Shown: positions 1-9,840 of the stretch, piece after piece
Position numbering within the stretch: the stretch's first letter is position 1
Layout of the letters: each line of letters starts with the position of its first letter
NCBI RefSeq assembly: GCF_004216715.1
Contig: NZ_SGXG01000001.1
Location: forward strand, 2,333,501 to 2,397,500
Source of the DNA: Cecembia calidifontis
GTDB taxonomy: Bacteria; Bacteroidota; Bacteroidia; Cytophagales; Cyclobacteriaceae
Direction of reading: 5' to 3'
DNA: 64,000 nt
Position numbers and translations under genes: made by a program
Notes under the pieces: generated by a model
Told to the model about the DNA's origin: nothing
What the model saw: only the letters and a program-made list of their open reading frames with translations
Database searches by the model: none

Positions 1-3000
1 ATACCTTCAATTTGCCATCATGCTGTACAGCAAGGATAAGTTTTTTGCCATCAAAATGCGTGAGTAGTGCTAGACCTCTTCCCTGTCCGGTTACCAGAAA
101 GCCTGAACTTCTTAAGCTATTTGGTTTCAACCTACCCTTTTCAGAGGTGAAATGAACGCCTTTCAGGCCATTATATCTTCCGGTTATGGTTTCATTGCCA
201 AAAAAATTACCCGTCATCAAAATTTCATTCCCATTTTGAAGGATACCATAGATAGGCCCGATTTGAGCTTCAATAGGAAGGGGGGTGATTTCAAATTTCC
301 CTTCCCGGTTCTTTTTTAAAAAACCGGATGCGAATGTTTGGGCTTCTAAAGAAACCGCATTTTCCAGGTCGGTCTTGTTAAAAAAGTTTTCCAAGGAATA
401 ACCGGCATATGCAGAATAGATCAAAAATCGGTTTTTCCAAGAAGGAATCTGGGAAACCAAAGCATCTCTTCCGGGAACTGCATAGTAAGCATTCCCGAGG
501 TATTGGAACATAATGGGATCAATACTCTGATTGTTGTCAAAGTCTTTGGCAATTAATTTTAATGGTTTGTCAGGGTTTGCGTTCCACCTGGCATTCAGTC
601 CTAAATTGCCCAAGATGTATTCAGACTCCCCATCTCCATCCATATCAGTAGCATAAATACTGTTCCACCAACCTGATGACTGACCGGGGCCGAATTCTTC
701 AGATACATCTTCGAAGGTGATTTTATCACCATTTACGTTTTGGCGAAAGAACTTGATAGGCATCCACTCCCCGGCAATAATTAGATCAACCTTGCCGTCT
801 CTATCAAAATCTGTCCATATGGCATCCGTTACCATGCCGATTGTAGACAGTATTGGACAGACTTCTTGGGTGACATCAGTAAATTTCCCTCCTGCATTTT
901 TTAAGATAAGTGATGGGGGAGTTTTTGGATATTGACCAGGAACTACCCGTCCTCCAATGAAAATATCAATAAGCCCATCACCGTCAAAATCTGCTGCTGT
1001 TACCACAGATCCACTGAAGTTAATCTGGGGTATAATTCCATCCCTGATTTCAAATTTTCCTTTTCCGTCATTGATATATACCCTGTCCTGATAATGGGGA
1101 CTTCCTGCCTCGTAGCGGGTACCACCACTGACTACATATAAATCAAGATCTCCATCGTTATCAATATCCAGTAAAAGACAGCCCATATCATCGTAGGGAT
1201 AATCTGAGTCCAATTCACTTTTGGAGAACTTGCCATTGGTGTTTTGAATGAAAAATGTACCCGGATTTCCTTTTGAACCACCTACAAAAAAGTCATCCAG
1301 GCCATCACCATTGATGTCTCCAACGGCTATTCCCGGCCCATTTTCGGAATGTTTGTGGGGCAAAAGCCTTTGTCTGTTGAAATCTTTGTATGAAGAATGA
1401 ATGTGCCTGTAATCTATCCCTAATTCTTCGCTGATTTCTCTATAATAAGCGATGCCATCTGGTTCATAGGAAGCATTTTCTCTTTTCTTGGCATTTTCAT
1501 AAAAAATCTCCACCGTTTGGTTGGGGGCAATTTCATGCAGGACTTGATATTTACCATCCGGCCATATAATTTCAATATTCTCTATTTTTTGGGATTCCCC
1601 AAGTCCAAAATGGGCATTGGGCTCAACAAAAGATTTGTATCCCCTTGTGGGATAATGCTCATAATAGAGTTTTTGTCCTTGTCCCGCCTGTTCAAAATCA
1701 ATAAAAATCTTTGTTCCTAGTCCTTGAAGGTTGTTTTTTGGGCCCTGAAGTCTGATTTTGATAAAATTTGATTCCTGAGGTTTTTTCTCTCTGGTATTGT
1801 TTTTATAGACAAAAGCCTTGTCGTTCAGGTTGTTGATGACCAAATCCAAATCACCGTCGTTATCCAAATCCGCATACGCTACACCATTGGAGATAGAGGC
1901 CTGTACCAAACCCCAGGCACTGCTCTTATCTTCAAATCTCAGGTCTTTTTTATTCTGAAAAACATAATTGGGCAACTTTACCTCTTTTAATTTTGAAAGT
2001 CCTTCCAATTGAAGTTTTCTTCTGTCTTCTGGGCTGGTAAATGGACCTAAATTCTTGCTAAAATTGATGTAGTCCATGTCAGTTACATCTTTCCCATAAC
2101 CATTGCTGATGAATAGGTCCCTCCATCCGTCATTGTCAAAATCTGCAAATAGGGGAGCCCAGCTCCAATCTGTCTGAAATATTCCCGCCAAATATCCGAT
2201 TTCAGAAAACTGGTTATTTCCTCGATTAAGTTGAAGGGTGTTTCTCACATATTGGGGCTCATAGCCCAAAGCAAGATTTGCCTGATATAAATCGTAGTTT
2301 TCTGTTGGCGCAAACATGGTTTTTTGTCTGAGGTTGTCTGGAGGAAACATATCCAGGACGATAATATCCGAAAGTCTATCGTTGTTATAATCAGCAATAT
2401 CTACCCCCATCGCATTGAAACTTTGATGATCAATCATTTCAGCGATTTTATTGGTAAATGTACCATCCCCATTGTTGATGTACAGAACATCATTGGTGAG
2501 GAAGTCATTGGCCACATAAATATCAGGAAGGCCATCTTGATTGATATCAGAAATGGCTAAGCCTAAACCGTAGCCCTCGATCAAAATTCCAGCTTCTTGG
2601 CTGACATTGGTAAAAGTGCCGTTTCCATTATTGCGAAAAAGTTTGTCGTTGCTTTTTCCCGTTCCGCTTTTGTCCCTTGGCCGGGACAGGTTTCTTTGAA
2701 AACTTTCCCGTGCATTTGACAAGATGTAGAGGTCCAGATCTCCATCGCCGTCATAGTCAAAAAATGCAGCTTGGGTATTGTATCCGCGGTCGTTTATTCC
2801 AAAAGAGGCCGCCATTTCTTCAAAAATCGGAGTTCCGTTTTGGTCATTTCCCCTGTTTACAAACAACAAATTGGGATTTGGGAAGCTGTCTTCCCTATTG
2901 GAAACGGATACATAAATATCCAAGAGTCCATCATTATTGATATCCACCAAGGTGACCCCCTCTGCCCATGTGTTAGTGGTTACCTTGGCTTTTTCGGTCA

Positions 3001-3301
3001 CATCTTTGAATTTAAAGTTTCCTTGATTGAGGTAAAGTTTTGATGAAACCATGTTTCCCGTAAAAAAGATATCCTGTAATCCATCGCCATTAAAGTCACC
3101 AATAGCTACTCCACCACCATTGTAGATATAGTCAAAATCCAAAACATTAAAATCATCTGTGATGTCTATTTTGTTGTTGAATTCAATTCCCGTATGAGAC
3201 GAGTACAGTAATTGGAATAAATAGTCCTTATCAGTTTTGGATGAACAGCTAAAAAAAACAGCTGTCAAAACCGTCAAAAATAGATTTGAATGTTTTCTCA
3301 T
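1..3301 (-). CDS. FG-GAP/VCBS-repeat lipoprotein with ASPIC/UnbV domain (3' end outside window)
   Basis: The minus strand is open from an ATG at 3299-3301 to the window edge, 1100 codons without a stop, so the C-terminus is missing. The N-terminus is a lipoprotein signal (lipobox-like AVFFSC, then SSKTD). The rest consists of FG-GAP/VCBS blades with repeated calcium-binding-like motifs such as DFNGDG, DINNDG and DYDGDGD. About residue 500-580 lies an ASPIC/UnbV segment (around WPDGKYQ), after which a second propeller follows. Proteins of this size and layout are common beside SusC/SusD in Bacteroidota and are thought to sit on the cell surface; their substrate role is unproven. It lies in the same orientation as the SusC and SusD genes at 5227-9840, but an IS1182 element separates it from them, so its transcription may now depend on the IS or on a local promoter. 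Confidence 0.85.
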   Translation of the reverse strand, partial: MRKHSNLFLTVLTAVFFSCSSKTDKDYLFQLLYSSHTGIEFNNKIDITDDFNVLDFDYIYNGGGVAIGDFNGDGLQDIFFTGNMVSSKLYLNQGNFKFKDVTEKAKVTTNTWAEGVTLVDINNDGLLDIYVSVSNREDSFPNPNLLFVNRGNDQNGTPIFEEMAASFGINDRGYNTQAAFFDYDGDGDLDLYILSNARESFQRNLSRPRDKSGTGKSNDKLFRNNGNGTFTNVSQEAGILIEGYGLGLAISDINQDGLPDIYVANDFLTNDVLYINNGDGTFTNKIAEMIDHQSFNAMGVDIADYNNDRLSDIIVLDMFPPDNLRQKTMFAPTENYDLYQANLALGYEPQYVRNTLQLNRGNNQFSEIGYLAGIFQTDWSWAPLFADFDNDGWRDLFISNGYGKDVTDMDYINFSKNLGPFTSPEDRRKLQLEGLSKLKEVKLPNYVFQNKKDLRFEDKSSAWGLVQASISNGVAYADLDNDGDLDLVINNLNDKAFVYKNNTREKKPQESNFIKIRLQGPKNNLQGLGTKIFIDFEQAGQGQKLYYEHYPTRGYKSFVEPNAHFGLGESQKIENIEIIWPDGKYQVLHEIAPNQTVEIFYENAKKRENASYEPDGIAYYREISEELGIDYRHIHSSYKDFNRQRLLPHKHSENGPGIAVGDINGDGLDDFFVGGSKGNPGTFFIQNTNGKFSKSELDSDYPYDDMGCLLLDIDNDGDLDLYVVSGGTRYEAGSPHYQDRVYINDGKGKFEIRDGIIPQINFSGSVVTAADFDGDGLIDIFIGGRVVPGQYPKTPPSLILKNAGGKFTDVTQEVCPILSTIGMVTDAIWTDFDRDGKVDLIIAGEWMPIKFFRQNVNGDKITFEDVSEEFGPGQSSGWWNSIYATDMDGDGESEYILGNLGLNARWNANPDKPLKLIAKDFDNNQSIDPIMFQYLGNAYYAVPGRDALVSQIPSWKNRFLIYSAYAGYSLENFFNKTDLENAVSLEAQTFASGFLKKNREGKFEITPLPIEAQIGPIYGILQNGNEILMTGNFFGNETITGRYNGLKGVHFTSEKGRLKPNSLRSSGFLVTGQGRGLALLTHFDGKKLILAVQHDGKLKV

Positions 3302-3413
3302 GTTCCAGGGTTGTAATTCTCAATAATAATGAATTTGCCTTTCGTTTAAAAGCGCTCTTGGAGCTCTTGGTTTAAGATTCTTATTTTGATTTTTCGAATA
3401 ATGCTAAAAAAAA

Positions 3414-3441
3414 GGGGCTGTCCGAAAAGGGCAGCTTTTTT
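3414..3441. terminator. IS1182 left end: inverted repeat that folds into a terminator-like hairpin
   Basis: GCTGTCC (3417-3423) pairs with GGGCAGC (3429-3435), with one G-U pair, around a GAAAA loop. A run of A precedes it and a run of T follows it, so it could end transcripts in both directions. It overlaps the terminal inverted repeat. Confidence 0.6.
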
Positions 3442-5114
3442 TATGCCGCTATTTTTTGATTTTGAAAATCCAATGCCATTACCAGTGATCTTTGATTAGA
3501 ATTTTCCTTTGGAACGTAAAATACCGGCCGACTATTGTAGGGTTTATAACCCAAAGATGATTTTTTAGATAGTTTTAGTCCAGAGTGCATACTTTTAGCC
3601 ACCATTTTTCTCAGATTATGGCCAATTGCCATCAATAAGAACTCTAATTCCACTTTTTCTAAACCAGTGAGTGTAAATCTGTTGAATTTATTATTGCTTT
3701 TCAGCTGGCCAAACGCAGCTTCCGCCTCTATTGGTCTTTTGCTCCTGTGTTCAAGCCCCTTTTTATTCATTAGTTTTTCCTTGGCCTGCTGTTTTAAGAA
3801 GTTTAACCTATGGTTCACTTCGATTCTTCTGTTACCTGTCGCTTTGTGGCATTGTGCTCTTAAGGGGCATCCTTCACAGTTTTTTGCCTGATAATAAGTT
3901 ACTTGAGATACATACCCATTGCTTGAAGTGCGCTTTCCTTGTCCAACATTCTCCATCCGCTGTCCCATGGGGCATACGTAAAAATCTTGCGCTGCATTGT
4001 AGAAAAGATTTTGGGGAAGAAAAGGATTGTTCTTTGTCTTCTTCTTTTGCTCCATGTGGAAGTAATTGTATTTCACATAGGCATCAACTCCCTTTTTTTC
4101 AAGCATTTCATAATTCTCCTCACTGCCGTATCCTGCATCAGCTACTATCTCTTTACTTTGTTTACTATACGATTTTTCAAAACTGTCCAAGTGGGATTTT
4201 AAAGTGGTGGTATCCCCTGCTGTTTGGTGGATAGTAGCATGGGTAATGAATTGATTTTCAGTTGATATCTGAGGATTGTAAGCGGGTTTTAGTTGTCCGT
4301 TTTTCATGTGGTCCTCTTTCATTCTCATGAATGTGGCATCATGATCTGTCTTACTGTACGAATTTCTATCCCCCAAAATCTCCAGGTCTTTTTCATACTT
4401 CTCCAGCTTGGGAAGATGTTCTTCCTGAAGTTTTTGAAGCTCCTTAGCAATCTTCTTTGAAGGCTCTTTTAGCTTTTTATTTATGGCTGAAAGCCGCTCC
4501 CTTAATTCTTCAGAATCAATTTTTTTAGGCAATTCTTCTTGATTAACTTCTTGATTATCTGATAGGATGCTTTCTTCGATATCTGATAAAACACTCTTGA
4601 TCTTACCTTCTAACCTTTCTTTGTGCTTTTCAACTGTCTTACGCCAGACAAAAGTGTACTTATTGGATTTTGCTTCAATCTTGGTTCCGTCAATGTATTG
4701 TACATCAAGGCTTACATATCCCATCTCAACAAGCATTTTTACCACTTCGGCAAACAATGTCTTGATGGAGTCTTTTAAGATTTTACCGCGGAAATCGTTG
4801 ATGGTTCTGAAATCGGGGGTTGAGTTTCCTGAGATAAACATGAAATGTATGTTCTCATTAAGTGCTTTGGCTATTTTCCTACATGAATACACATTGGATA
4901 AATAGCTGTAGAACAGCACTTTAATCATCATTCGTGGATGATAGGCTGATGTACCGCCTCCCTTGTACCTCTTTATAATATCACTGATATCCAAAGAGTT
5001 AACCACAGTGTCAACCAATCGAGCAGGGTGGTTATCAGGGATTTTATCAAAAATATTTGCCGGAAATAATTCTGGACAATTGCCAGTCTGATTTTTAAAA
5101 ACTACCTTAGACAT
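3441..5114 (-). CDS. IS1182-family DDE transposase
   Basis: The gene encodes 557 residues, full length for the family. The N-terminal DUF772-like part contains the GGGTSAYHPRMMIK stretch. The DDE_Tnp_1 core shows acidic residues in QYIDGTKIEA, IVADAGYGSEEN and RPIEAEAAFGQLK as the likely catalytic triad. A charged coiled-coil insert lies around residues 160-250, and a Cys-rich segment (CEGCPLRAQC) precedes the last acidic motif. The frame is intact, so the element could still be active. Its stop lies about 10 bp from the T-rich side of the left-end hairpin. Confidence 0.93.
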   Translation of the reverse strand: MSKVVFKNQTGNCPELFPANIFDKIPDNHPARLVDTVVNSLDISDIIKRYKGGGTSAYHPRMMIKVLFYSYLSNVYSCRKIAKALNENIHFMFISGNSTPDFRTINDFRGKILKDSIKTLFAEVVKMLVEMGYVSLDVQYIDGTKIEAKSNKYTFVWRKTVEKHKERLEGKIKSVLSDIEESILSDNQEVNQEELPKKIDSEELRERLSAINKKLKEPSKKIAKELQKLQEEHLPKLEKYEKDLEILGDRNSYSKTDHDATFMRMKEDHMKNGQLKPAYNPQISTENQFITHATIHQTAGDTTTLKSHLDSFEKSYSKQSKEIVADAGYGSEENYEMLEKKGVDAYVKYNYFHMEQKKKTKNNPFLPQNLFYNAAQDFYVCPMGQRMENVGQGKRTSSNGYVSQVTYYQAKNCEGCPLRAQCHKATGNRRIEVNHRLNFLKQQAKEKLMNKKGLEHRSKRPIEAEAAFGQLKSNNKFNRFTLTGLEKVELEFLLMAIGHNLRKMVAKSMHSGLKLSKKSSLGYKPYNSRPVFYVPKENSNQRSLVMALDFQNQKIAA

Positions 5115-5164
5115 TGTTGTATTTTGTTCAACTCTAAAATAATAATTTTAGAGAAAATCAACAA

Positions 5165-5206
5165 TAAAAAAAGGGTGTCTCGACTTTTCGGACACCCCCT
5201 TTTTTT
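5165..5206. terminator. IS1182 right end: inverted repeat that folds into a terminator-like hairpin
   Basis: GGGTGTC (5173-5179) pairs with GACACCC (5191-5197), with A-rich sequence before and seven T after. On the minus strand, transcription arriving from SusD meets this hairpin 30-60 nt after the SusD stop, which could cut off the downstream FG-GAP gene. Confidence 0.6.
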
Positions 5207-5226
5207 AATTGAATTAAACCTTATCA

Positions 5227-6747
5227 TTAATAACCTGGGTTCTGATCAGCATTTGACAATGCGGAATTGTTGTCGATTTCTTCCAATGGAAGGGGAAGCA
5301 GGACATACCTGGATTGCCAGTTAGGAATAGGTTCAGCCCCTAGCGTATTTTGCTTTCTCCATCTACGGATATCTCTGTTTCTTATCTGTTCCCCTGCCAA
5401 TTCAACCCTTCTTTCGTGCTGGATTGCTGTTCTCATCTGTGCTTGGTTGGAAACAGGATACTTGGCGGTTGGATAGGGTGGCATATTGACATCTGCCCTC
5501 GCCCTTACCTGATTGATATATGGCAGTGCAGCTGCAGGGCCATTCAATTCATTTTCTACCTCTGCCATCATCAGAAGTACATCAGCATATCTGATTACTC
5601 TAAAGTTGATACCTGACTGTACATTTTCAGATTCCCTTTTGTAGATAGTCTGATATTTTCTCCAACTTGCTCTAGCTGTATTTCCCTGAACTTTATCTGC
5701 ACTTAAAACAGAATTACCTCTGTTATAAAGGTCACCAATTTGATAAAAATTATACCCAATTCTGGGATCGTCTTTTTCCGCTCCATTAGATACCCTTTCA
5801 TATTCATTGAATAAGGAAAGACTGGGGATTACGTTTCTCCATGCTGTAGGGCCATATTCTTGACCTCTGAAGGTTACTTCGGCAATTCCATTTCCATCAG
5901 CGTTCCAAGCGCCAGCTGCCCCAAATGCTTCAGAGAACTGTATTTCCCAAATAGATTCTGCATTGTTCTCGGTTTCTTCTTCGAAGTTGTCCAAATACCT
6001 GTCAACCAGTCTATATTGGCCCGAACTGATGATTTCCTGCAAGTAGGGTCTTGCTTGTGCAAACTCCCCTCTGAAAAGATGAACCTTTGCTGCCAAAGCC
6101 TGTGCCGCACCTTTACTTGCTCTTCCAACATCCGCACCGCTGTATGCACTTTTGTTGGGTAGTTTGCTAATGGCATCGGCCAGATCACTTAAAATAAGAG
6201 CATAAACTTCATTTTCAGGTACTCTTGGGTTTCCGTTAGGGGAAGTTGCTGAATTGGTCATCACCGGAACACCTCCCCAAAGTGTCACCAATTCATAGTA
6301 TGCCAAAGCCCTCAAAAAACGGGCTTCGCCAATAACCCTGTTTCTTAAGGCATCGGTTATTTCCTGAGTTGGTCTGTCGGCATTTTCCAATACCAGATTG
6401 GCTCTGTGAATTACCCTATACCAACCTCTCCAGTTGGCCGCTACCAGTGGGTTTGACGCGTCAAAAACGTGGTTCAGTATTTGTGCCCTTTGAGCTTCCA
6501 ATTGTGGTCCACCTGTATCGCAATCATCAGACAGCAAGTCCTGAAGAAAGAAATATTCCCTATTGTATAGATTGTTTGCCTGTAAAGCAGCATAGACCGA
6601 GTTCACTGCAGCTACCAACTGGGGCCCGGTTCTGTAAAAGGTTTCAACCGAAAGCTGATTGGGGTTTATTGGATTTAATTTTTCCTCATCGCAGGCCACA
6701 ACTCCGATCAATATCAATGCCGCGGTTAAGATTTTTTTGGTTTTCAT
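5227..6747 (-). CDS. SusD/RagB-type glycan-binding lipoprotein
   Basis: The gene encodes 506 residues. The lipoprotein signal ends at GVVAC (lipobox), followed by the usual SusD opening (NPINPNQLSVETFYRTG). The body is rich in TPR-like helices, and the C-terminus ends in the typical SusD tail (SNADQNPGY). It would sit on the outer leaflet of the outer membrane and act as a lid over the SusC channel made from the gene 27 bp upstream. The pair is probably co-transcribed. The substrate is not readable from the sequence, but divergent sulfatase and rhamnosidase-like genes point to a sulfated, rhamnose-containing glycan. The gene is complete: the IS1182 element begins just after its stop. Confidence 0.95.
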   Translation of the reverse strand: MKTKKILTAALILIGVVACDEEKLNPINPNQLSVETFYRTGPQLVAAVNSVYAALQANNLYNREYFFLQDLLSDDCDTGGPQLEAQRAQILNHVFDASNPLVAANWRGWYRVIHRANLVLENADRPTQEITDALRNRVIGEARFLRALAYYELVTLWGGVPVMTNSATSPNGNPRVPENEVYALILSDLADAISKLPNKSAYSGADVGRASKGAAQALAAKVHLFRGEFAQARPYLQEIISSGQYRLVDRYLDNFEEETENNAESIWEIQFSEAFGAAGAWNADGNGIAEVTFRGQEYGPTAWRNVIPSLSLFNEYERVSNGAEKDDPRIGYNFYQIGDLYNRGNSVLSADKVQGNTARASWRKYQTIYKRESENVQSGINFRVIRYADVLLMMAEVENELNGPAAALPYINQVRARADVNMPPYPTAKYPVSNQAQMRTAIQHERRVELAGEQIRNRDIRRWRKQNTLGAEPIPNWQSRYVLLPLPLEEIDNNSALSNADQNPGY

Positions 6748-6774
6748 ATACTTTTATTTATGATATTGAGGTTT

Positions 6775-9700
6775 TTAGAATGTAAACTGAATTCCGCCGA
6801 TAAAGGATCTGGCAGCAGGGAATTGGCCATAATCAATACCTGTTCCCAATGAAGCATTGATCCCTGTTCTTACAGCAATTTCAGGGTCATATCCTGAGTA
6901 ATTGGTAAAAGTCAAAGGATTTTGTGTCAGGAAATACACCCTAACTTTGGATACATAACCATTGGTCCATGATGAGATGGCATTAGAAGGGATGGTATAT
7001 CCTAGGATAATGTTTTTGACCCTCATGTAAGAACCATCTTCTACAAACCTGGAACTGGCCCTCGCATTTCTGTTAGGATCACCTGATACAGCTCTTGGTA
7101 CATTGGTATTGGTATTGGTAGGAGTCCATCTGTCCAAAACTACGGTAGAGGCATTGAATAATCTGGTCATTCCTTCGGTATGGAATCTCAGGTTGTTAAA
7201 AATTTCATTTCCCTGCACCCCTTGTAGGAACATATTGAAATCAAAGTTTTTATAGTTGGCAGAGAAATTGAGACCGTAGGTAAAATCTGGCAAATAATGG
7301 CCAAGGAAGGTCCTGTCATTGGCATCGATTACACCATCTCCGTTGATGTCTCTAAACCGGATATCCCCAGGTCTGGAATTTGGCTGACCGGGAACTGTTT
7401 CTCCTTGTTGTATAATCCCATCTGCTATCCAGCCATAGAAGTAGGCAATTGGTCTTCCTTCTTCTGTAAAGGTCAATGGGTCTCCTTGGAAACCAGGTCC
7501 AAAAATGGTTCTGCCGGTTCCCAATGAAACCAGTTCGTTATTGACAAATCCAATGTTTCCATCAATAGAGAACTGGAAGTCTCCTGTATATTTTCTATAT
7601 CCAAGTGTTAATTCTACCCCTCTGTTTTGAACAGTTCCCACATTGGCCACAGGGGCTCCGTCAAAACCCAAGGAAGGAGGGATCGGTACACCAAGAATCA
7701 TTCCTTCGGTTCTGTTATCAAACCACTCAAAAGACACATTGAATTTGTCATTGAATAAGCCCAGGTCGACCCCTATGTTCTTCATTTTGGTAGTCTCCCA
7801 TCTCAGGTCTGCGTTTGCCAATGCTGTGATAGTTCCTCCGCCCTGCAAACTGCCATCAAAGTTGTAGAACATATTGCTGTTGATGGTCCCTTGGTAAACA
7901 TAATCACCGATTCTGTCATTACCGGTTTCGCCATAACTGGCCCTAAGTTTCAAATCGCTCACCGCGGTCAGTGATTTCATGAAACTTTCTTCACTCAATC
8001 TCCAACCCGCAGAAATGGAAGGGAAAGTTCCCCATTTGTAGTTTGGTCCAAATCTGGATCCACCATCCCGTCGAACTGATGCACTGAACAAATATTTTTG
8101 GTTGAAATCATAGTTGATCCTTCCAATGTAGGAGATCAGTGCATATTCGATCAAATTACTTGAAGTAGTCTGGTTTTGTACACCTTGAAGTACGCGAACT
8201 TCATTGGTTAGGCTGTTTTCACCGGCACCGGTTAAGCTTGTATTCTTAAATGTTTGCTGTTCAATTACCCCCAACACATCAAAGTTGTGTTTTCCAATGG
8301 TTCTTTGATATGAAAATTGGTTGCTAAAAAGAGGGGAAACAAAATTTGATTTTGTCTGCTGGATGGTCGCAAAAGGTTGGTTGTTGAAATCACCGGCAAA
8401 AAATCTCGGTGTATACTGATCATTGGTGCCTAAACCAATATCCATCCCCACCAAAAACCTGTATTTGAAGCCTTCAAAAGGTCTGACATCGAAATAGGCT
8501 GTACCTAAGATTTTGTAATCCTGCTGTCTATTGGTTCTTAATACCGCGTTGAGAACAGGGTTTTCCGGATCAGAACCATCCACACGGTCAGGAGACCTGA
8601 ATCCTCCTAAGCGGCTTGGATCTCTTACCGGGATGTAAGGAACTTGTTTTACCATATGTTCCAACTGGCTTCTGCCACCTGTGAAGGGCTCATTGTTCCT
8701 GTCAGAATAGGATACAGTTAATGTCTGTCCAAAACTCACAAACTTATTAATTTTGAAGTCTGTGTTGGCCCTGAAAGAAACCCTTTCAAAATCAGTTCCC
8801 AACATGATCCCTTCTTGGGCAAAATAACCAAAACCAACATTGTACAAAGCATTTTCATTTCCTCCGCTTATGGTTAGGTTGTGGTCCTGGATCGGAGCTG
8901 TCCTGAACATTTCACTTTGCCAATCTGTTTCCACATTGGCAAGCTCACCCAAATTGTCAAATCTTTGCGGAACAGGTTGGTTTCCATTGGCCAGTAACTC
9001 CCTGCCAAAAGCAATGTACTGGTCCCTGTTTAATAGGTCTAATTTTCTCCAAGCTTGCTGGATTCCCACATAAGAATCAAGATTTACCTGCATTTTGCCT
9101 GCCTTACCTTTTTTGGTGGTGACAAGAATTACACCATTGGCCGCTCTGGAACCATAAATCGCTGCCGCAGAGGCATCTTTCAAAACCTCTATGGATTCAA
9201 TATCGGCCGGGTTGATCTGGTTAAGTCCACCTGCAGGTACGCCATCGATTACAAACAAAGGGTCATTATTTCCAACAGTTCCAATACCCCTTACCCTAAC
9301 TATAGGATCAGCACCTGGGGCACCTGCATTGGTGACCTGAACACCGGCAGCCCTTCCTTGAATGGCAGATGCAAGGTTTGGTACGGGTAGGGCTCTGATT
9401 TCCTGGGATCCAATGGAAGAAATTGCACCCGTCACTTTGGCCCTTTCCTGAGTACCATATCCTACTACTATCACCTCGGAAAGAGAGGAAAGGTCTTGCT
9501 CAAGCAGTACATTGATAGTAGATGAGTTGCCGACACGGATTTCTTGTTGCTTGTATCCAATAAAGGAAAAGACCAAAACTGCATTTTGATCCGGCACATT
9601 GATGGAATATCTTCCATCAATATCGGTCGCTGTTCCTAAGGTGGTTCCTTTCACCAGGATATTCACTCCAGGCATTGTTTCTGCACCATCAGATGAAGTA

Positions 9701-9840
9701 ACTGTTCCAGTGACCCGAATTCCTTGAGCAAGCAAATTGCCCTGAATGAAAAAGATCAATAGAAGCAGGAAAATTAATCCCCTATTCGCAATTTTTTGAG
9801 ATGGAGGATTGGCTTGTTTTAGGTAAATTGTTTTTGACAT
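6775..9840 (-). CDS. SusC/RagA-type TonB-linked outer-membrane transporter
   Basis: The gene encodes 1021 residues. After a signal peptide ending near LLAQG comes a carboxypeptidase-D-like regulatory domain (about residues 40-120), then a TonB-box segment (SEVIVVGYGTQ), a plug domain (ending near NGVILVTTKKG) and a 22-strand-type barrel ending in an aromatic residue (GGIQFTF). It imports oligosaccharides across the outer membrane using TonB energy, with SusD (5227-6747) as partner. An alternative start two or three codons in is possible. About 430 bp separate it from the divergent sulfatase, a region that must hold its promoter, though no clear TAnnTTTG box was found on this strand. Confidence 0.96.
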   Translation of the reverse strand: MSKTIYLKQANPPSQKIANRGLIFLLLLIFFIQGNLLAQGIRVTGTVTSSDGAETMPGVNILVKGTTLGTATDIDGRYSINVPDQNAVLVFSFIGYKQQEIRVGNSSTINVLLEQDLSSLSEVIVVGYGTQERAKVTGAISSIGSQEIRALPVPNLASAIQGRAAGVQVTNAGAPGADPIVRVRGIGTVGNNDPLFVIDGVPAGGLNQINPADIESIEVLKDASAAAIYGSRAANGVILVTTKKGKAGKMQVNLDSYVGIQQAWRKLDLLNRDQYIAFGRELLANGNQPVPQRFDNLGELANVETDWQSEMFRTAPIQDHNLTISGGNENALYNVGFGYFAQEGIMLGTDFERVSFRANTDFKINKFVSFGQTLTVSYSDRNNEPFTGGRSQLEHMVKQVPYIPVRDPSRLGGFRSPDRVDGSDPENPVLNAVLRTNRQQDYKILGTAYFDVRPFEGFKYRFLVGMDIGLGTNDQYTPRFFAGDFNNQPFATIQQTKSNFVSPLFSNQFSYQRTIGKHNFDVLGVIEQQTFKNTSLTGAGENSLTNEVRVLQGVQNQTTSSNLIEYALISYIGRINYDFNQKYLFSASVRRDGGSRFGPNYKWGTFPSISAGWRLSEESFMKSLTAVSDLKLRASYGETGNDRIGDYVYQGTINSNMFYNFDGSLQGGGTITALANADLRWETTKMKNIGVDLGLFNDKFNVSFEWFDNRTEGMILGVPIPPSLGFDGAPVANVGTVQNRGVELTLGYRKYTGDFQFSIDGNIGFVNNELVSLGTGRTIFGPGFQGDPLTFTEEGRPIAYFYGWIADGIIQQGETVPGQPNSRPGDIRFRDINGDGVIDANDRTFLGHYLPDFTYGLNFSANYKNFDFNMFLQGVQGNEIFNNLRFHTEGMTRLFNASTVVLDRWTPTNTNTNVPRAVSGDPNRNARASSRFVEDGSYMRVKNIILGYTIPSNAISSWTNGYVSKVRVYFLTQNPLTFTNYSGYDPEIAVRTGINASLGTGIDYGQFPAARSFIGGIQFTF

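Larger units (their letters stand above)
3414..5199 (-). mobile_element. IS1182-family insertion sequence
   Basis: The element has one transposase gene and imperfect terminal inverted repeats. The left end begins GGGGCTGTCCGAAAAG at 3414. The right end, read inward from 5199, is GGGGGTGTCCGAAAAG, so 15 of 16 positions agree. Runs of A outside the left end and T outside the right end are complementary, so the exact edge and any target duplication cannot be fixed. It sits 27 bp after the SusD stop and about 110 bp before the start of the FG-GAP gene. It looks complete and recent. Confidence 0.85.

Noticed and set aside
1..3301. Tandem DNA repeats in the FG-GAP gene
   Set aside because: The similarity is at protein level (DxDxDG motifs of propeller blades), not recent DNA repetition.
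3731..4234. Plus-strand 167-codon ORF inside the IS1182 transposase
   Set aside because: It is antisense to an intact transposase, has no signal of its own and no recognisable domain.
3405..5206. Target duplication around the IS1182 element
   Set aside because: The flanking A and T runs are complementary, not direct repeats, so no duplication can be shown.
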